The notes beneath the pieces were generated by a model. The model had not been told where the DNA came from, made no database searches, and was given only the letters and a program-made list of their open reading frames with translations. A stretch of DNA of 64,000 nt from Lachnospira eligens (lineage in GTDB: Bacteria > Bacillota > Clostridia > Lachnospirales > Lachnospiraceae), in assembly GCF_009680455.1 (NCBI RefSeq), contig NZ_WKRD01000008.1:3876-67875 (forward strand), read 5' to 3'. Both the position numbers and the translations under genes were made by a program. Shown here in pieces: positions 8,004 through 16,437 of the stretch (position 1 is its first letter; each line of letters opens with the position of its first letter).

Positions 8004-8855
8004 TTACAATCTGCGTAATATATGAAGTGCATGTTCAGCAATAATGCACTCACAGTGTTCAGCAAAGAATCCTATATGATTATCAAAACCAGATTCCTTT
8101 TGTCCATATTCAGAAAGAATATTGCAGACTTTATTGAAATCCTTAGAATTGCATTTGGTTTTAGAGATGCACAGATAGTATCTTCTGTCAGAAGGATTCT
8201 TATATACTGAATTGGAATCTTTGTAAAAGGTATCTATAATACAAGCAGCATTAGTTATATCATCAAGTGAAGAAAATGAAAATACCCGTGATATATTAGC
8301 AGATTCCATGTGCTCAGGCCTGTCCGTAGTTCCTTTGCCAGACGGTTGGGAAGGAGAGGACTGGGATGCTTTATTGTCAGAATCTTTATTGAAATATTCT
8401 TTAACACGGTTAAAGATATTCATAAGTTCATCTTCAGGCAGACCTTCTTCATCTGTGGCAGCACATTCGTCAAGCTCTTCATTGGCTGTTGGCAGTGAGA
8501 AATCGGAATAATCAGTACCTTCTATTGTTTCAATATCATCAAAATCAAAATTATCATCATCCGAATCAGATGGTGAGAAGCGTGAAAATCTTGTATCAAG
8601 TTCTTCCGGATTATCAACCTTTGTGACAATGAGGACAATACACTCAGAAGAGACAGGAATTGCTTCAATCATTAAAGGAGTATCTTCCGCCTCAAAACCA
8701 AGTTCATATGAAGCCTGCTGCATCATATCACGAAAGAGTTCTTTCGCTTTATCACTGCCATAGGCAAGCTCATTGATCTTTAATTGTCTTGATGCCAGAT
8801 CAGATTTGTTAAGTGTGCATCTTATCTGGTTTTCATTAAGTCTTTCTATTTTCAT
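8004..8855 (-). CDS. mecA: MecA family adaptor protein
   Basis: 283 residues. The N-terminal MKIERLNENQIRCTL and the following AYGSDKAKELFRDMMQQASYELGF match MecA. A long acidic, low-complexity linker (about 95-175) leads to a C-terminal domain with FSFSSLDDITNAA and YKNPSDRRYYL, the ClpC-binding part in known MecA. The family delivers substrates to the ClpCP protease. It is monocistronic, with its own promoter and a shared terminator. Ribosome site AGAGGTGG. It is longer than B. subtilis MecA, mainly in the linker. Confidence 0.88.
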   Translation of the reverse strand: MKIERLNENQIRCTLNKSDLASRQLKINELAYGSDKAKELFRDMMQQASYELGFEAEDTPLMIEAIPVSSECIVLIVTKVDNPEELDTRFSRFSPSDSDDDNFDFDDIETIEGTDYSDFSLPTANEELDECAATDEEGLPEDELMNIFNRVKEYFNKDSDNKASQSSPSQPSGKGTTDRPEHMESANISRVFSFSSLDDITNAACIIDTFYKDSNSVYKNPSDRRYYLCISKTKCNSKDFNKVCNILSEYGQKESGFDNHIGFFAEHCECIIAEHALHILRRL

Positions 8856-8899
8856 AAGCCACCTCTGACTATATTACATTAATATTATTTATTAAAGAT

Positions 8900-8928
8900 A
8901 TAATACCCACTTTTTGTGGATATGTAAA
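8900..8928 (-). promoter_or_regulatory. Promoter of mecA
   Basis: On the minus strand: TTTACA (8928-8923), 17-bp spacer, TATTAT (8905-8900). The spacer holds an inverted repeat CCAC-N5-GTGG. Confidence 0.65.
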
Positions 8929-8981
8929 GGTGGTGGAATAACACATGAATAAAATAAATATAAAAAATTTTTTAAAATATA

Positions 8982-9010
8982 TTGAAAATTAAATTATTAT
9001 ATTGTAATAT
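8982..9010 (+). promoter_or_regulatory. Promoter upstream of kinase gene
   Basis: TTGAAA (8982-8987), 17-bp spacer, TAATAT (9005-9010), in a very AT-rich stretch. Confidence 0.5.
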
Positions 9011-9050
9011 CTGTTTAGGAGATGTTTTTCATATATCGCCGTAAGAGGAG

Positions 9051-10532
9051 GTGTATAACGAATTTTACGACAGATATGAAATCATAAGGGAACTATCTTG
9101 TTCCAGACATTCTAAAGTTTATCTTGTAAGGCACCGGATACTTGATGTATATCGTGTAGCCAAGATATTTTCGGGTAACCAGTATGAGGCCGACAGGCTG
9201 CTTAAGGAAGCCCATCTGATAAAGAATTTGAAACATCCCCACATCCCGGTTATTTATGATATTGAACAGAATATTGGAGAAGATAATAGTAGTATCTGCA
9301 TTATTGAAGAATATATTGATGGTAAATCTTTGCGGCAATATGTTAATGATGAAACAGGTGCTGGCGGCAATCTGAGTGTTCATGAAATATGCCGTATTGG
9401 CGTTGAATTATGTTGTATACTGGAATATCTTCATGGTTTTAATGGCAATGGAATATTACACATGGATATTAAGCCAGATAATATTATGCTTGATATTAAC
9501 GGAAAAGTTAAACTAATAGATTTTGACAATGCGGTTGCAGGTAATGCCGGAGTGTCAGTTGATAGCGGAAGTCCGTTGTATGCTGCACCGGAACAGTATA
9601 GTGGAGAGTATGCTGTGACGCAGTCAGATGTATATAGTGTGGGAATGGTAATTCTTTTTATGGTCTCACATGGTCATATTAAGACCGATAAGGGCCATAA
9701 TTTAGCAGGGATACCGATGCGGTATTCAAGATTGTATCATGTTATTGAAAAATCAATTCATCATCAATGGGGACTGCGGTACAGCAGTGTTACATTATTA
9801 AAGAATGAGTTGCAGGGGATAATGAGAAGAAGTGGCGGTACAATTGAAAAACACTCCTATATAGTACAGGTTGCAGGGGATAAGGCAGGTATAGGAACTA
9901 CGCATACGGTAATGTGTATGGCACATTTTTTTAAGAAAAATGGAATTAGTTGCGTTGTCGTTGACAGGTCTGGAAACAGGCGTGTACTTCCGCCGTTTTT
10001 AAAAAACGGACTTATGGAAGATGGCTCTTATATATATAAGGGCATAAGGATAATTCCAGATTATAATGGAGCAATATCGGTGAGTGTGCAGAAAACGGAT
10101 ATTATTCTTGTTGATTCAGGACATAGTATGCGGAAGCTGGAAAATGATAAGGATATTATGGATATTGCTGTTGAGAATTATGCATATATAGAAGTTTGTG
10201 TGACTGGAAAGCATATATGCGAAGAGAATAAAAGGTTAAGAAGACTAAAAGAAGACAGGGTTTATATGCTGAATCTTGTAAGTGCCACACAGTTTTATGA
10301 ATTAACAGATATGCTGAAAGGTAAAAAATGTTATCGTGAGCCATGCATATATGACTGGTGCGAGGATAATCCTATATTTGACGAAACAATGAATGATTTC
10401 TTACAGGATAACCTTTCTGAATTATGGGAAGATTGCAGACCTGATAGATTAAAGGAGTGTATTGGCAGGTTATATGAGAAGATTAGTAGTATCAGATATT
10501 TTAAAGGGGTTAAGAAAAAGAAAAGCAGATAA
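9051..10532 (+). CDS. Ser/Thr protein kinase fused to degenerate MinD-like domain
   Basis: 493 residues. The N-terminal kinase domain (about 1-260) shows the VAK lysine (YRVAKIF), a C-helix glutamate, the catalytic loop HMDIKPDN (about 137-144), LIDFD in place of DFG (about 157) and APEQ. From about residue 268 a second domain begins with a strand and loop, QVAGDKAGIGTTHTV, then VVVDRSG, like a MinD/CpaE ATPase, but the P-loop lysine-Thr pair is replaced. There is no membrane helix or PASTA repeat, so the protein is probably cytoplasmic. GTG 9051 is the only standard start in frame after a stop at 9042; its ribosome site GGAGG overlaps the codon, which is odd. It overlaps the next gene by up to 71 bp. 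Confidence 0.8.
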   Translation: MYNEFYDRYEIIRELSCSRHSKVYLVRHRILDVYRVAKIFSGNQYEADRLLKEAHLIKNLKHPHIPVIYDIEQNIGEDNSSICIIEEYIDGKSLRQYVNDETGAGGNLSVHEICRIGVELCCILEYLHGFNGNGILHMDIKPDNIMLDINGKVKLIDFDNAVAGNAGVSVDSGSPLYAAPEQYSGEYAVTQSDVYSVGMVILFMVSHGHIKTDKGHNLAGIPMRYSRLYHVIEKSIHHQWGLRYSSVTLLKNELQGIMRRSGGTIEKHSYIVQVAGDKAGIGTTHTVMCMAHFFKKNGISCVVVDRSGNRRVLPPFLKNGLMEDGSYIYKGIRIIPDYNGAISVSVQKTDIILVDSGHSMRKLENDKDIMDIAVENYAYIEVCVTGKHICEENKRLRRLKEDRVYMLNLVSATQFYELTDMLKGKKCYREPCIYDWCEDNPIFDETMNDFLQDNLSELWEDCRPDRLKECIGRLYEKISSIRYFKGVKKKKSR

Positions 10533-11145
10533 TGATGAAGCGGCTATGAATTATAAGACTGTCGGACTGATTGGTTTATGCAGCGGTGCCGGAACAACGC
10601 AGCTTGGTATCATGCTTGCTAATTATTTTTCTAACGGACTGCATCTGAAAACAGCTATAGTAAGTGCTGGATTTGATGATTCATTTGACAGAATCAAAGA
10701 GGAAGAACAGGTTGGTAAAGTCAGGAATTATGCTGGCAGCAGACGGGGGTTTTCATATAAGGGGATAGACTTCTTTGGAGGTGTAAGAGAAGGTTTCGTC
10801 CATGTTATATCAGAGTATTATGACGTGGTTATAGTAGAGATTAATCTTGCTGGCCTGAAAGAAAAACTTGCAGATGGCTTAAGAGATGTTATGTCTTGCG
10901 AATGCCGTATTCTTGTTGGATCAATGGTTCCATGGAAATATGGAGAATGTATAAAGAGACTGGGGCGGATAAGAAGAATCTACAGTGTTAAAAACATGCC
11001 TATAGTTTCAGTTACGTGGCAGGAAAAACGAGCAAGGAGCATGGAACGTGAATTCGAACTCAGAGCATATAAAGCACCTATGGAGGAAAACCCTTTTGAG
11101 ATGAGGGGAAGTGCCATAAAGGCTTTGAAGCAGGTTGTAACTTAA
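10462..11145 (+). CDS. MinD/CpaE-like P-loop protein
   Basis: 227 residues if TTG 10462 is used; ATG 10474 (223 aa) is equally possible, and AAAGGAG at 10451-10457 fits the TTG better by spacing. The core reads TVGLIGLCSGAGTTQLGIMLANYF, a MinD-like opening with GAGTT instead of GKGGTGKT; later YYDVVIVEINLA corresponds to the Walker B-like strand. The signature lysines are missing, so ATPase activity is uncertain. The start lies inside the kinase gene, so the two are almost certainly co-translated and may act together. CpaE-type proteins localise pilus or polar complexes; no pilus genes are visible here, so the function is open. Confidence 0.65.
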   Translation: MAGYMRRLVVSDILKGLRKRKADNDEAAMNYKTVGLIGLCSGAGTTQLGIMLANYFSNGLHLKTAIVSAGFDDSFDRIKEEEQVGKVRNYAGSRRGFSYKGIDFFGGVREGFVHVISEYYDVVIVEINLAGLKEKLADGLRDVMSCECRILVGSMVPWKYGECIKRLGRIRRIYSVKNMPIVSVTWQEKRARSMEREFELRAYKAPMEENPFEMRGSAIKALKQVVT

Positions 11146-11286
11146 AATTTCATTTATGTCTGATTTAAAGGTCTAAAAGAAAATATATCGCAAATCATGC
11201 CCTATCTGATTCCTTTTGCGTAGTGTATGATTAAGTTCAGGGCATATCTTTATTATGGAAAATCTGTGATAAAGGTATGCCTTTAC

Positions 11287-11316
11287 TTGCAACGGTATTG
11301 TATCAGGTGGTACAAT
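11287..11316 (+). promoter_or_regulatory. Promoter upstream of GH18 gene
   Basis: TTGCAA (11287-11292), 18-bp spacer, TACAAT (11311-11316), about 35 bp before the ATG at 11350. Confidence 0.5.
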
Positions 11317-11349
11317 ATTATAATTGTAGTGAATAAGAAAGGCAGACAG

Positions 11350-13041
11350 ATGAAAATAAAAGTTAATAAAAGGATTAAGGGAATTACTATTGCAGCGGCG
11401 GCATTGGTACTGATTATTGTCGTGGCAGTAATGTTTATTATAGTGAGATATACACCTGCCAAAGAGAAGATGAGTGGTTATACATATTATGGCATAGACA
11501 GGAATACGGATAAGGTTTTTGTTATAATAGATGGAGAACTGTATCCAGATACTGGAATTATATATGAAGGCCGGTATTATCTTCCACAGGAATTTATAGC
11601 AGATAATATTAACGTCGGATTTTATTATGATACAGAAAGTGACGCAGTATTATATTCGGATTCGAAATATATGTATACATATAAGAAAGGCGAAAATGTA
11701 TATACGGACGATACAGGTAAGACATACAATACAGATTATTCTGTTGTAGTGGAATCAGAGGGAAAATGTTATGTCAACTGGGAATATGTTGCAGAGCATA
11801 CAGATTGTGAATATGAATATGGCAATGAGCCGGAAAGGATTAACATAACTCTCGAAAGAGAAGAAAAGCAGTATGTAACTGCACAGAAAAAGACTGCTGT
11901 AAGATACAGAGGTGGAATCAAAAGTCCTGTCCTTGAGTATGTGCAGAAGGGGGACAGATTAGTGTACGAGGATGACCTTGACGACTGGATAAAGGTGACA
12001 ACAGCGACAGGTTATACAGGATATATAAAGAAATCAGAGGCATCAGATACATTTGCGTACATAAGAGAAGAAAAGAATTATGAGACTCATAATTATAATA
12101 TGAAAGATGATAAGATTACGCTTGCCTGGTTTCAGGTAAGCGGAGTGGCTGGCAATTCAGGAATAGACAATAATATTGCTACAGCGTCAGGTGTTAATGT
12201 GCTTGCACCAACATGGTATTCGGTTACAGATTCATCAGGCAATATGTCATGTTATGCATCGGCCGGGCTGGTCAATAAAATGCATCAGAGGGGGACAGAT
12301 GTATGGGCGCTTGTAAGTGATTTTGATACAAATGTGGATTTTGCTGCACTTTATTCAAGTAAGAAGGCAAGAACCAACATGGTTAATACACTTATTAATG
12401 ATGCAGAAAAATATGGATTTGACGGAATTAATCTTGATTGTGAGAATATTAAGAGTGCATATGCCAAAGATTATCTGCAGTTTGTAAGAGAATTGTCGAT
12501 TGCTTGTGAAAGAAAAGGTCTTGTGTTGTCAACAGATAACTATAAGCCAGAGGCATATAACAGATGCTATAATTTAAAAGAACAGTCAAGATTCGTTGAT
12601 TATGTTATTGTAATGGCATATGATGAACACTATGCAGGAACAGATGCCGGTTCTGTAGCTTCACTTCCATTTGTAAAGGAGGCAGTTGAGGATACAGTAC
12701 AGCTTGTTGGTAAGGAACATGTAATAGCAGGTATTCCATTTTATACAAGAATATGGACAACAACAGATGGAAACACGACAAGCAGGGCTGTTGGTATGCA
12801 GGCAGCAGTTGACCAGTTAAACAGTGACGGACAGGTTGCATTGTGGAATGATGACTGTGGACAGTATGTTGCTTCATATACTGTGGGAAATGCCACAAGA
12901 CAGATATGGTTTGAAGAAGAGAAATCAATAGAGGCCAAGATGCAGGTTATACAGGAAAATAATGTGGCAGGTGTTGCAGGCTGGAAATTAGGTCTTGAGA
13001 AGTCATCAGTATGGCCAGTTATCAGCAAATATAATAAATAA
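11350..13041 (+). CDS. Membrane-anchored GH18 glycoside hydrolase with SH3 domain (SleL/YdhD-like)
   Basis: 563 residues from ATG 11350, chosen because the open frame upstream (to 11227) crosses a promoter. One N-terminal membrane helix (about 12-33) is followed by a copper-amine-oxidase-N-like region (about 50-125) with DGELYPDTGIIYEGRYYLP, an SH3-like domain (about 180-235), and a GH18 barrel (about 255-560). The catalytic motif DGINLDCEN (about 357) keeps the proton-donor glutamate, and VIVMAYDEHY and GIPFYTRIW are present. Such proteins cleave peptidoglycan or chitin-like glycans and are common in spore-cortex lysis and wall turnover. It is followed 61 bp later by the amidase cwlD. Confidence 0.9.
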   Translation: MKIKVNKRIKGITIAAAALVLIIVVAVMFIIVRYTPAKEKMSGYTYYGIDRNTDKVFVIIDGELYPDTGIIYEGRYYLPQEFIADNINVGFYYDTESDAVLYSDSKYMYTYKKGENVYTDDTGKTYNTDYSVVVESEGKCYVNWEYVAEHTDCEYEYGNEPERINITLEREEKQYVTAQKKTAVRYRGGIKSPVLEYVQKGDRLVYEDDLDDWIKVTTATGYTGYIKKSEASDTFAYIREEKNYETHNYNMKDDKITLAWFQVSGVAGNSGIDNNIATASGVNVLAPTWYSVTDSSGNMSCYASAGLVNKMHQRGTDVWALVSDFDTNVDFAALYSSKKARTNMVNTLINDAEKYGFDGINLDCENIKSAYAKDYLQFVRELSIACERKGLVLSTDNYKPEAYNRCYNLKEQSRFVDYVIVMAYDEHYAGTDAGSVASLPFVKEAVEDTVQLVGKEHVIAGIPFYTRIWTTTDGNTTSRAVGMQAAVDQLNSDGQVALWNDDCGQYVASYTVGNATRQIWFEEEKSIEAKMQVIQENNVAGVAGWKLGLEKSSVWPVISKYNK

Positions 13042-13102
13042 AAGTAATATGCATAAACCTTCTGTAATAAATTAGTAAAGAATTACAGGTTTCGGAGTTG
13101 TT

Positions 13103-13891
13103 ATGCCAGAAAAAGCTGATATAAGCAGGACACTTCTTCTGCCGTTTATGTCAATAATACTACTTGTTGCTGTCTACATGACAGCCAATGTACTTCTGCC
13201 ATTAAAGGCCAGTGGCAAAGGCAGCAAAGAAAGTGAAGATGTGCAGGAAAGACAACATTTGTCAGATGATGCAGGTGATGGTGAAGTCATTGAGATGAAT
13301 ATTAATTTTTCTGAAAAATGTATCGTTATTGATAGTGGGCATGGTGGCGCAGACCCAGGTAAAGTGGGGGTTGCGGGAACAAATGAAAAAGAGATTAATC
13401 TTGCAATTGCAAAAAAATTACAGGAACGGCTTGAAGATGCTCAGATTAATGTTATTATGACAAGGGACACAGATGATGATTTAAGTGTGGAGTCCGATAA
13501 GAGTAAAAAGAAAGCTGACCTGGAAAGAAGATGTGATATAATCAATAGCAGTGGTGCAGATATGGTAATTAGTATCCATCAGAACAGTTATGTCACACCT
13601 AAGGCAGAAGGTGCACAGGTATTTTATTATAAGAAGTCTGAGGAAAGTAAAAGAATAGCACAGATAATGCAAGGGATTCTTGGTGAGAAGTTAGGTACAA
13701 CAAGGCAGATTAAGTCAGATGTTAATTATTACATACTGCTTCATTCCAAGCTTCCGACAATTATATCAGAGTGTGGTTTCTTGTCTAATCCAGAAGAGGA
13801 GCAGAGACTGTGTACGGAAGAATATCAGGAAAAAGTGGCTGATGCTCTGTATTGTGGTATAATAGAATATCTGATGATGAATATGAAGTAA
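13103..13891 (+). CDS. cwlD: N-acetylmuramoyl-L-alanine amidase, CwlD-like
   Basis: 262 residues: an N-terminal membrane or signal segment (about 9-32), a short charged linker, then an Amidase_3 domain with VIDSGHGGADPG (zinc His), NEKEINLAIAKKL (zinc Glu), DMVISIHQNSY (zinc His) and PTIISECGFLSNPEEE (catalytic Glu). It cleaves the bond between muramic acid and the peptide stem; CwlD in spore formers is needed for muramic-lactam in cortex. CGGAG at 13093-13097 serves ATG 13103 and lies just outside a weak hairpin (13055-13092). Confidence 0.92.
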   Translation: MPEKADISRTLLLPFMSIILLVAVYMTANVLLPLKASGKGSKESEDVQERQHLSDDAGDGEVIEMNINFSEKCIVIDSGHGGADPGKVGVAGTNEKEINLAIAKKLQERLEDAQINVIMTRDTDDDLSVESDKSKKKADLERRCDIINSSGADMVISIHQNSYVTPKAEGAQVFYYKKSEESKRIAQIMQGILGEKLGTTRQIKSDVNYYILLHSKLPTIISECGFLSNPEEEQRLCTEEYQEKVADALYCGIIEYLMMNMK

Positions 13892-13912
13892 TGAAAGCTG
13901 GCGAAAGGTTTT

Positions 13913-14968
13913 ATGGAAACAATAATAAAGAAGATAACACACACAGAAGAAGATAAGAAAATATATGAACAGGCAGGACAGATTCTAAGAGCGGGAGGGC
14001 TTGTGGCTTTTCCTACAGAGACTGTATACGGACTTGGTGCGGATGCACTTGATGCGAAAGCTTCAGCCAAGATATATGCTGCTAAGGGAAGACCTTCTGA
14101 TAATCCGCTTATAGTGCATATTGCAGATGTTAATGCATTATATGATTTAGCCAAAGAGGTACCAGATAAGGCACTTGTGCTGGCAGAAAAATTCTGGCCG
14201 GGTCCGCTTACAATGATTCTTAAGAAAAAGGATAAAGTACCTGATTCTATAACAGGGGGTCTTGGAACGGTTGCGATAAGAATGCCAAGCCACCCTGTTG
14301 CAGCAGAGCTTATAAGAAGCTCAGGAGTATATATAGCTGCACCAAGTGCCAATACATCAGGAAAGCCAAGCCCAACAATGGCAGAGCATGTAATTAATGA
14401 TTTATCTGGAAGAATAGATATGATTATTCAGGATGATACTGTAGATATAGGTGTGGAGTCTACGATTATTGATCTTAGTGAGGAAGTACCGACTATATTA
14501 AGACCTGGCTATATTACACAGGCTATGTTTGAGGAAGCTATTGGAAAAACAATAATTGATCCGGCAATTATGGGAAGCCTTAAAGAAGGCGTGATACCTA
14601 AGGCACCGGGAATGAAATACAAGCACTATGCACCTAATGCTGATGTGACCATTGTTGAAGGTCCACATGAAAAGGTTGTCCAGTATATTAACAGGCAGGT
14701 GTCAGAAAAAGAAGCAGAAGGTCACAGATGTGCAGTTATGGCAACTGATGAGACAAAAGATAAATATATATGCAATGATATTGTTTCAGCAGGACATAAG
14801 GATGATGAGCTGAGTGTTGCAAGAAACCTGTATGCGATATTAAGGGACTTTGACAAGCAGAAAGTAGAGTATGTTTACTCAGAAAGTTTTGAGACAAAGA
14901 ATGTGGGACAGGCTGTTATGAACAGACTTATCAAGGCAGCCGGGCATAAAATAGTTAAACTGGATTAA
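13913..14968 (+). CDS. tsaC: L-threonylcarbamoyladenylate synthase, long (Sua5) form
   Basis: 351 residues: an N-terminal YrdC domain (about 20-205) with GGLVAFPTETVYGLGADA, KGRPSDNPLIVHI, FWPGPLTMIL, AIRMPSHP and SANTSGKPSPT, then a Sua5 extension (about 225-345) with APGMKYKHYAPNA. The enzyme makes threonylcarbamoyl-AMP from threonine, bicarbonate and ATP for the t6A modification of tRNA. The gene begins 21 bp after cwlD and leads a cluster with ywlE and rpiB, the order also seen in B. subtilis (ywlC, ywlE, rpiB). Confidence 0.95.
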   Translation: METIIKKITHTEEDKKIYEQAGQILRAGGLVAFPTETVYGLGADALDAKASAKIYAAKGRPSDNPLIVHIADVNALYDLAKEVPDKALVLAEKFWPGPLTMILKKKDKVPDSITGGLGTVAIRMPSHPVAAELIRSSGVYIAAPSANTSGKPSPTMAEHVINDLSGRIDMIIQDDTVDIGVESTIIDLSEEVPTILRPGYITQAMFEEAIGKTIIDPAIMGSLKEGVIPKAPGMKYKHYAPNADVTIVEGPHEKVVQYINRQVSEKEAEGHRCAVMATDETKDKYICNDIVSAGHKDDELSVARNLYAILRDFDKQKVEYVYSESFETKNVGQAVMNRLIKAAGHKIVKLD

Positions 14969-15003
14969 TATATTTTTAATTAATGAAGATATGAGGATTT
15001 CCT

Positions 15004-15483
15004 ATGAACACATTTGACAAGGTGATATTCGTATGTAATGGAAATACATGCAGAAGTCCGATGGCGGCAACTGTTATGGCTAATCTTAAACAGGATATTA
15101 TATCGGAATCCAGAGGGATGGTGGTGCTTTTCCCAGAACCATATAATCCGAAGGCGGTTGCTGTTGCAGCCAAGCATAATATGATAATTCCGAACAATTC
15201 AGCAAAACAGTTGTTGAATGAGGATTTCGGAAATGATACACTTGTACTGGCTATGAATTCGCATATGAAACAGAAGATATATGATGAATACAGTGAGGCA
15301 ATTAATGTATATACTCTGAGTGAATATGCAGGAGAGCCTGAACAGGACATTAAAGACCCATATGGAAAAGGCATTGAGGAATATAATGCATGTTTTGAAA
15401 TGATATGCAGGCTGGTTGGCAAGGTTGCAGAGTATCTGGATGGGTTGTCAGAAGAAAAAGAAGATAAAGGAGAAGAACAATGA
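15004..15483 (+). CDS. ywlE: Low-molecular-weight phosphatase, likely protein-arginine phosphatase (YwlE-like)
   Basis: 159 residues with the CX5R loop VCNGNTCRSPMA at the N-terminus (about residues 10-19) and the general-acid loop DIKDPYGKG (about 118). The loop has Thr (GNTCRS), where tyrosine phosphatases of this fold usually have Ile (GNICRS); in YwlE this Thr sets phosphoarginine selectivity. With the tsaC and rpiB neighbours, this makes arginine dephosphorylation the best guess; a tyrosine phosphatase is the alternative. It overlaps rpiB by 4 bp (ATGA). Confidence 0.85.
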   Translation: MNTFDKVIFVCNGNTCRSPMAATVMANLKQDIISESRGMVVLFPEPYNPKAVAVAAKHNMIIPNNSAKQLLNEDFGNDTLVLAMNSHMKQKIYDEYSEAINVYTLSEYAGEPEQDIKDPYGKGIEEYNACFEMICRLVGKVAEYLDGLSEEKEDKGEEQ

Positions 15484-15908
15484 TAGCAATTGGTTGTGAT
15501 CATGGAGCATTAGAACTAAAGGAGCAGCTTATAGAACATCTTAAGAAGAGAGGTGTTGAGTGTAAGGATTATGGCACATATACTAAGGATTCATGCGACT
15601 ATCCTGTATATGCCAAGAAGGTAGCTGAGGCTATTCTTTCGGGCGAGTGTGAGGAAGGAATTCTTCTTTGCGGAACAGGGATTGGAATGAGCATGGCCGC
15701 TAATAAGATTAAGGGAATAAGAGCAGCGTTATGCAGCGACTGCTTCTCAGCACAGGCTACTAAGGAACATAACAATGCCAATGTATTGTGTATGGGTGCA
15801 AGAGTTATCGGACCAGAGCTTGCTTTTAGAATAGCGGATACATTTTTAGATTCCAAGTTTTCTAATGATGAGAGACATATAAGAAGAATCAGCATGTTAG
15901 AGGATTAA
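15480..15908 (+). CDS. rpiB: Ribose-5-phosphate isomerase B
   Basis: 142 residues, typical RpiB length. It begins MIAIGCDHGALELKE (Asp-His substrate contacts), has VECKDYGTY, GILLCGTGIGMSMAANKIKGIRAAL (the catalytic Cys/anion loop), and EHNNANVLCMGARVIG. It interconverts ribulose-5-P and ribose-5-P; allose-6-P is used by some relatives. Its ATG overlaps the ywlE stop, so translation is coupled. The dCMP deaminase gene starts 3 bp after its stop. Confidence 0.96.
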   Translation: MIAIGCDHGALELKEQLIEHLKKRGVECKDYGTYTKDSCDYPVYAKKVAEAILSGECEEGILLCGTGIGMSMAANKIKGIRAALCSDCFSAQATKEHNNANVLCMGARVIGPELAFRIADTFLDSKFSNDERHIRRISMLED

Positions 15909-15911
15909 TAA

Positions 15912-16391
15912 ATGGGTGATAAGAGAAAAGATTATATATCATGGGATGAATATTTCATGGGAATTGCAACACTTTCCGGTATGAGGTCCAAAGACCCCAA
16001 TACACAGGTTGGTGCGTGTATAGTAAGCCAGGATAATAAGATATTGTCCATGGGATATAACGGATTGCCAAGAGGCTGTTCAGATGATGAGTTTCCATGG
16101 AACAGAGATGGTGAAGATAATAAGTATTTCTATACAACTCATAGTGAGCTTAATGCGATTCTTAATTACAGAGGCGGAAGCCTTGATAATGCCAAGCTTT
16201 ATGTAACACTTTTTCCATGCAATGAGTGTGCGAAAGCAATTATTCAGGCAGGAATTAAGACTGTTGTATATGACTGTGACAAATATGCAGATACTGCATC
16301 TGTAATTGCATCAAAGAGAATGCTTAATGCCGCAGGTGTCAGATATTACAAGTATGAAAGAACAGGTCGCACAATAACAATTGACATGTAA
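15912..16391 (+). CDS. comEB: dCMP deaminase family protein (ComEB-like)
   Basis: 159 residues with the cytidine/deoxycytidylate deaminase signature: SGMRSKDPNTQVGACIV, the zinc and catalytic motif HSELNAIL (about residues 77-84) and PCNECAKAII. An N-terminal SWDEYFMGIA matches the dCMP deaminase group. It produces dUMP for thymidylate synthesis; B. subtilis ComEB is the same family. It is the last gene of the tsaC cluster, followed by a strong terminator. Confidence 0.92.
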   Translation: MGDKRKDYISWDEYFMGIATLSGMRSKDPNTQVGACIVSQDNKILSMGYNGLPRGCSDDEFPWNRDGEDNKYFYTTHSELNAILNYRGGSLDNAKLYVTLFPCNECAKAIIQAGIKTVVYDCDKYADTASVIASKRMLNAAGVRYYKYERTGRTITIDM

Positions 16392-16392
16392 A

Positions 16393-16429
16393 AAAGGGTC
16401 TGGAAACGAATAAGGTTTCCAGACCCTTT
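16393..16429. terminator. Bidirectional terminator
   Basis: Perfect 15-bp stem AAAGGGTCTGGAAAC (16393-16407) / GTTTCCAGACCCTTT (16415-16429) between converging genes. Confidence 0.9.
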
Positions 16430-16437
16430 AGAACTTG

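Noticed and set aside
11227..11349. Longer N-terminus of the GH18 protein
   Set aside because: The extension runs through a promoter and would put 41 residues before the membrane helix.
13055..13092. Terminator between GH18 gene and cwlD
   Set aside because: The stem has a bulge and only a short T-run; it is too weak to list as a terminator.
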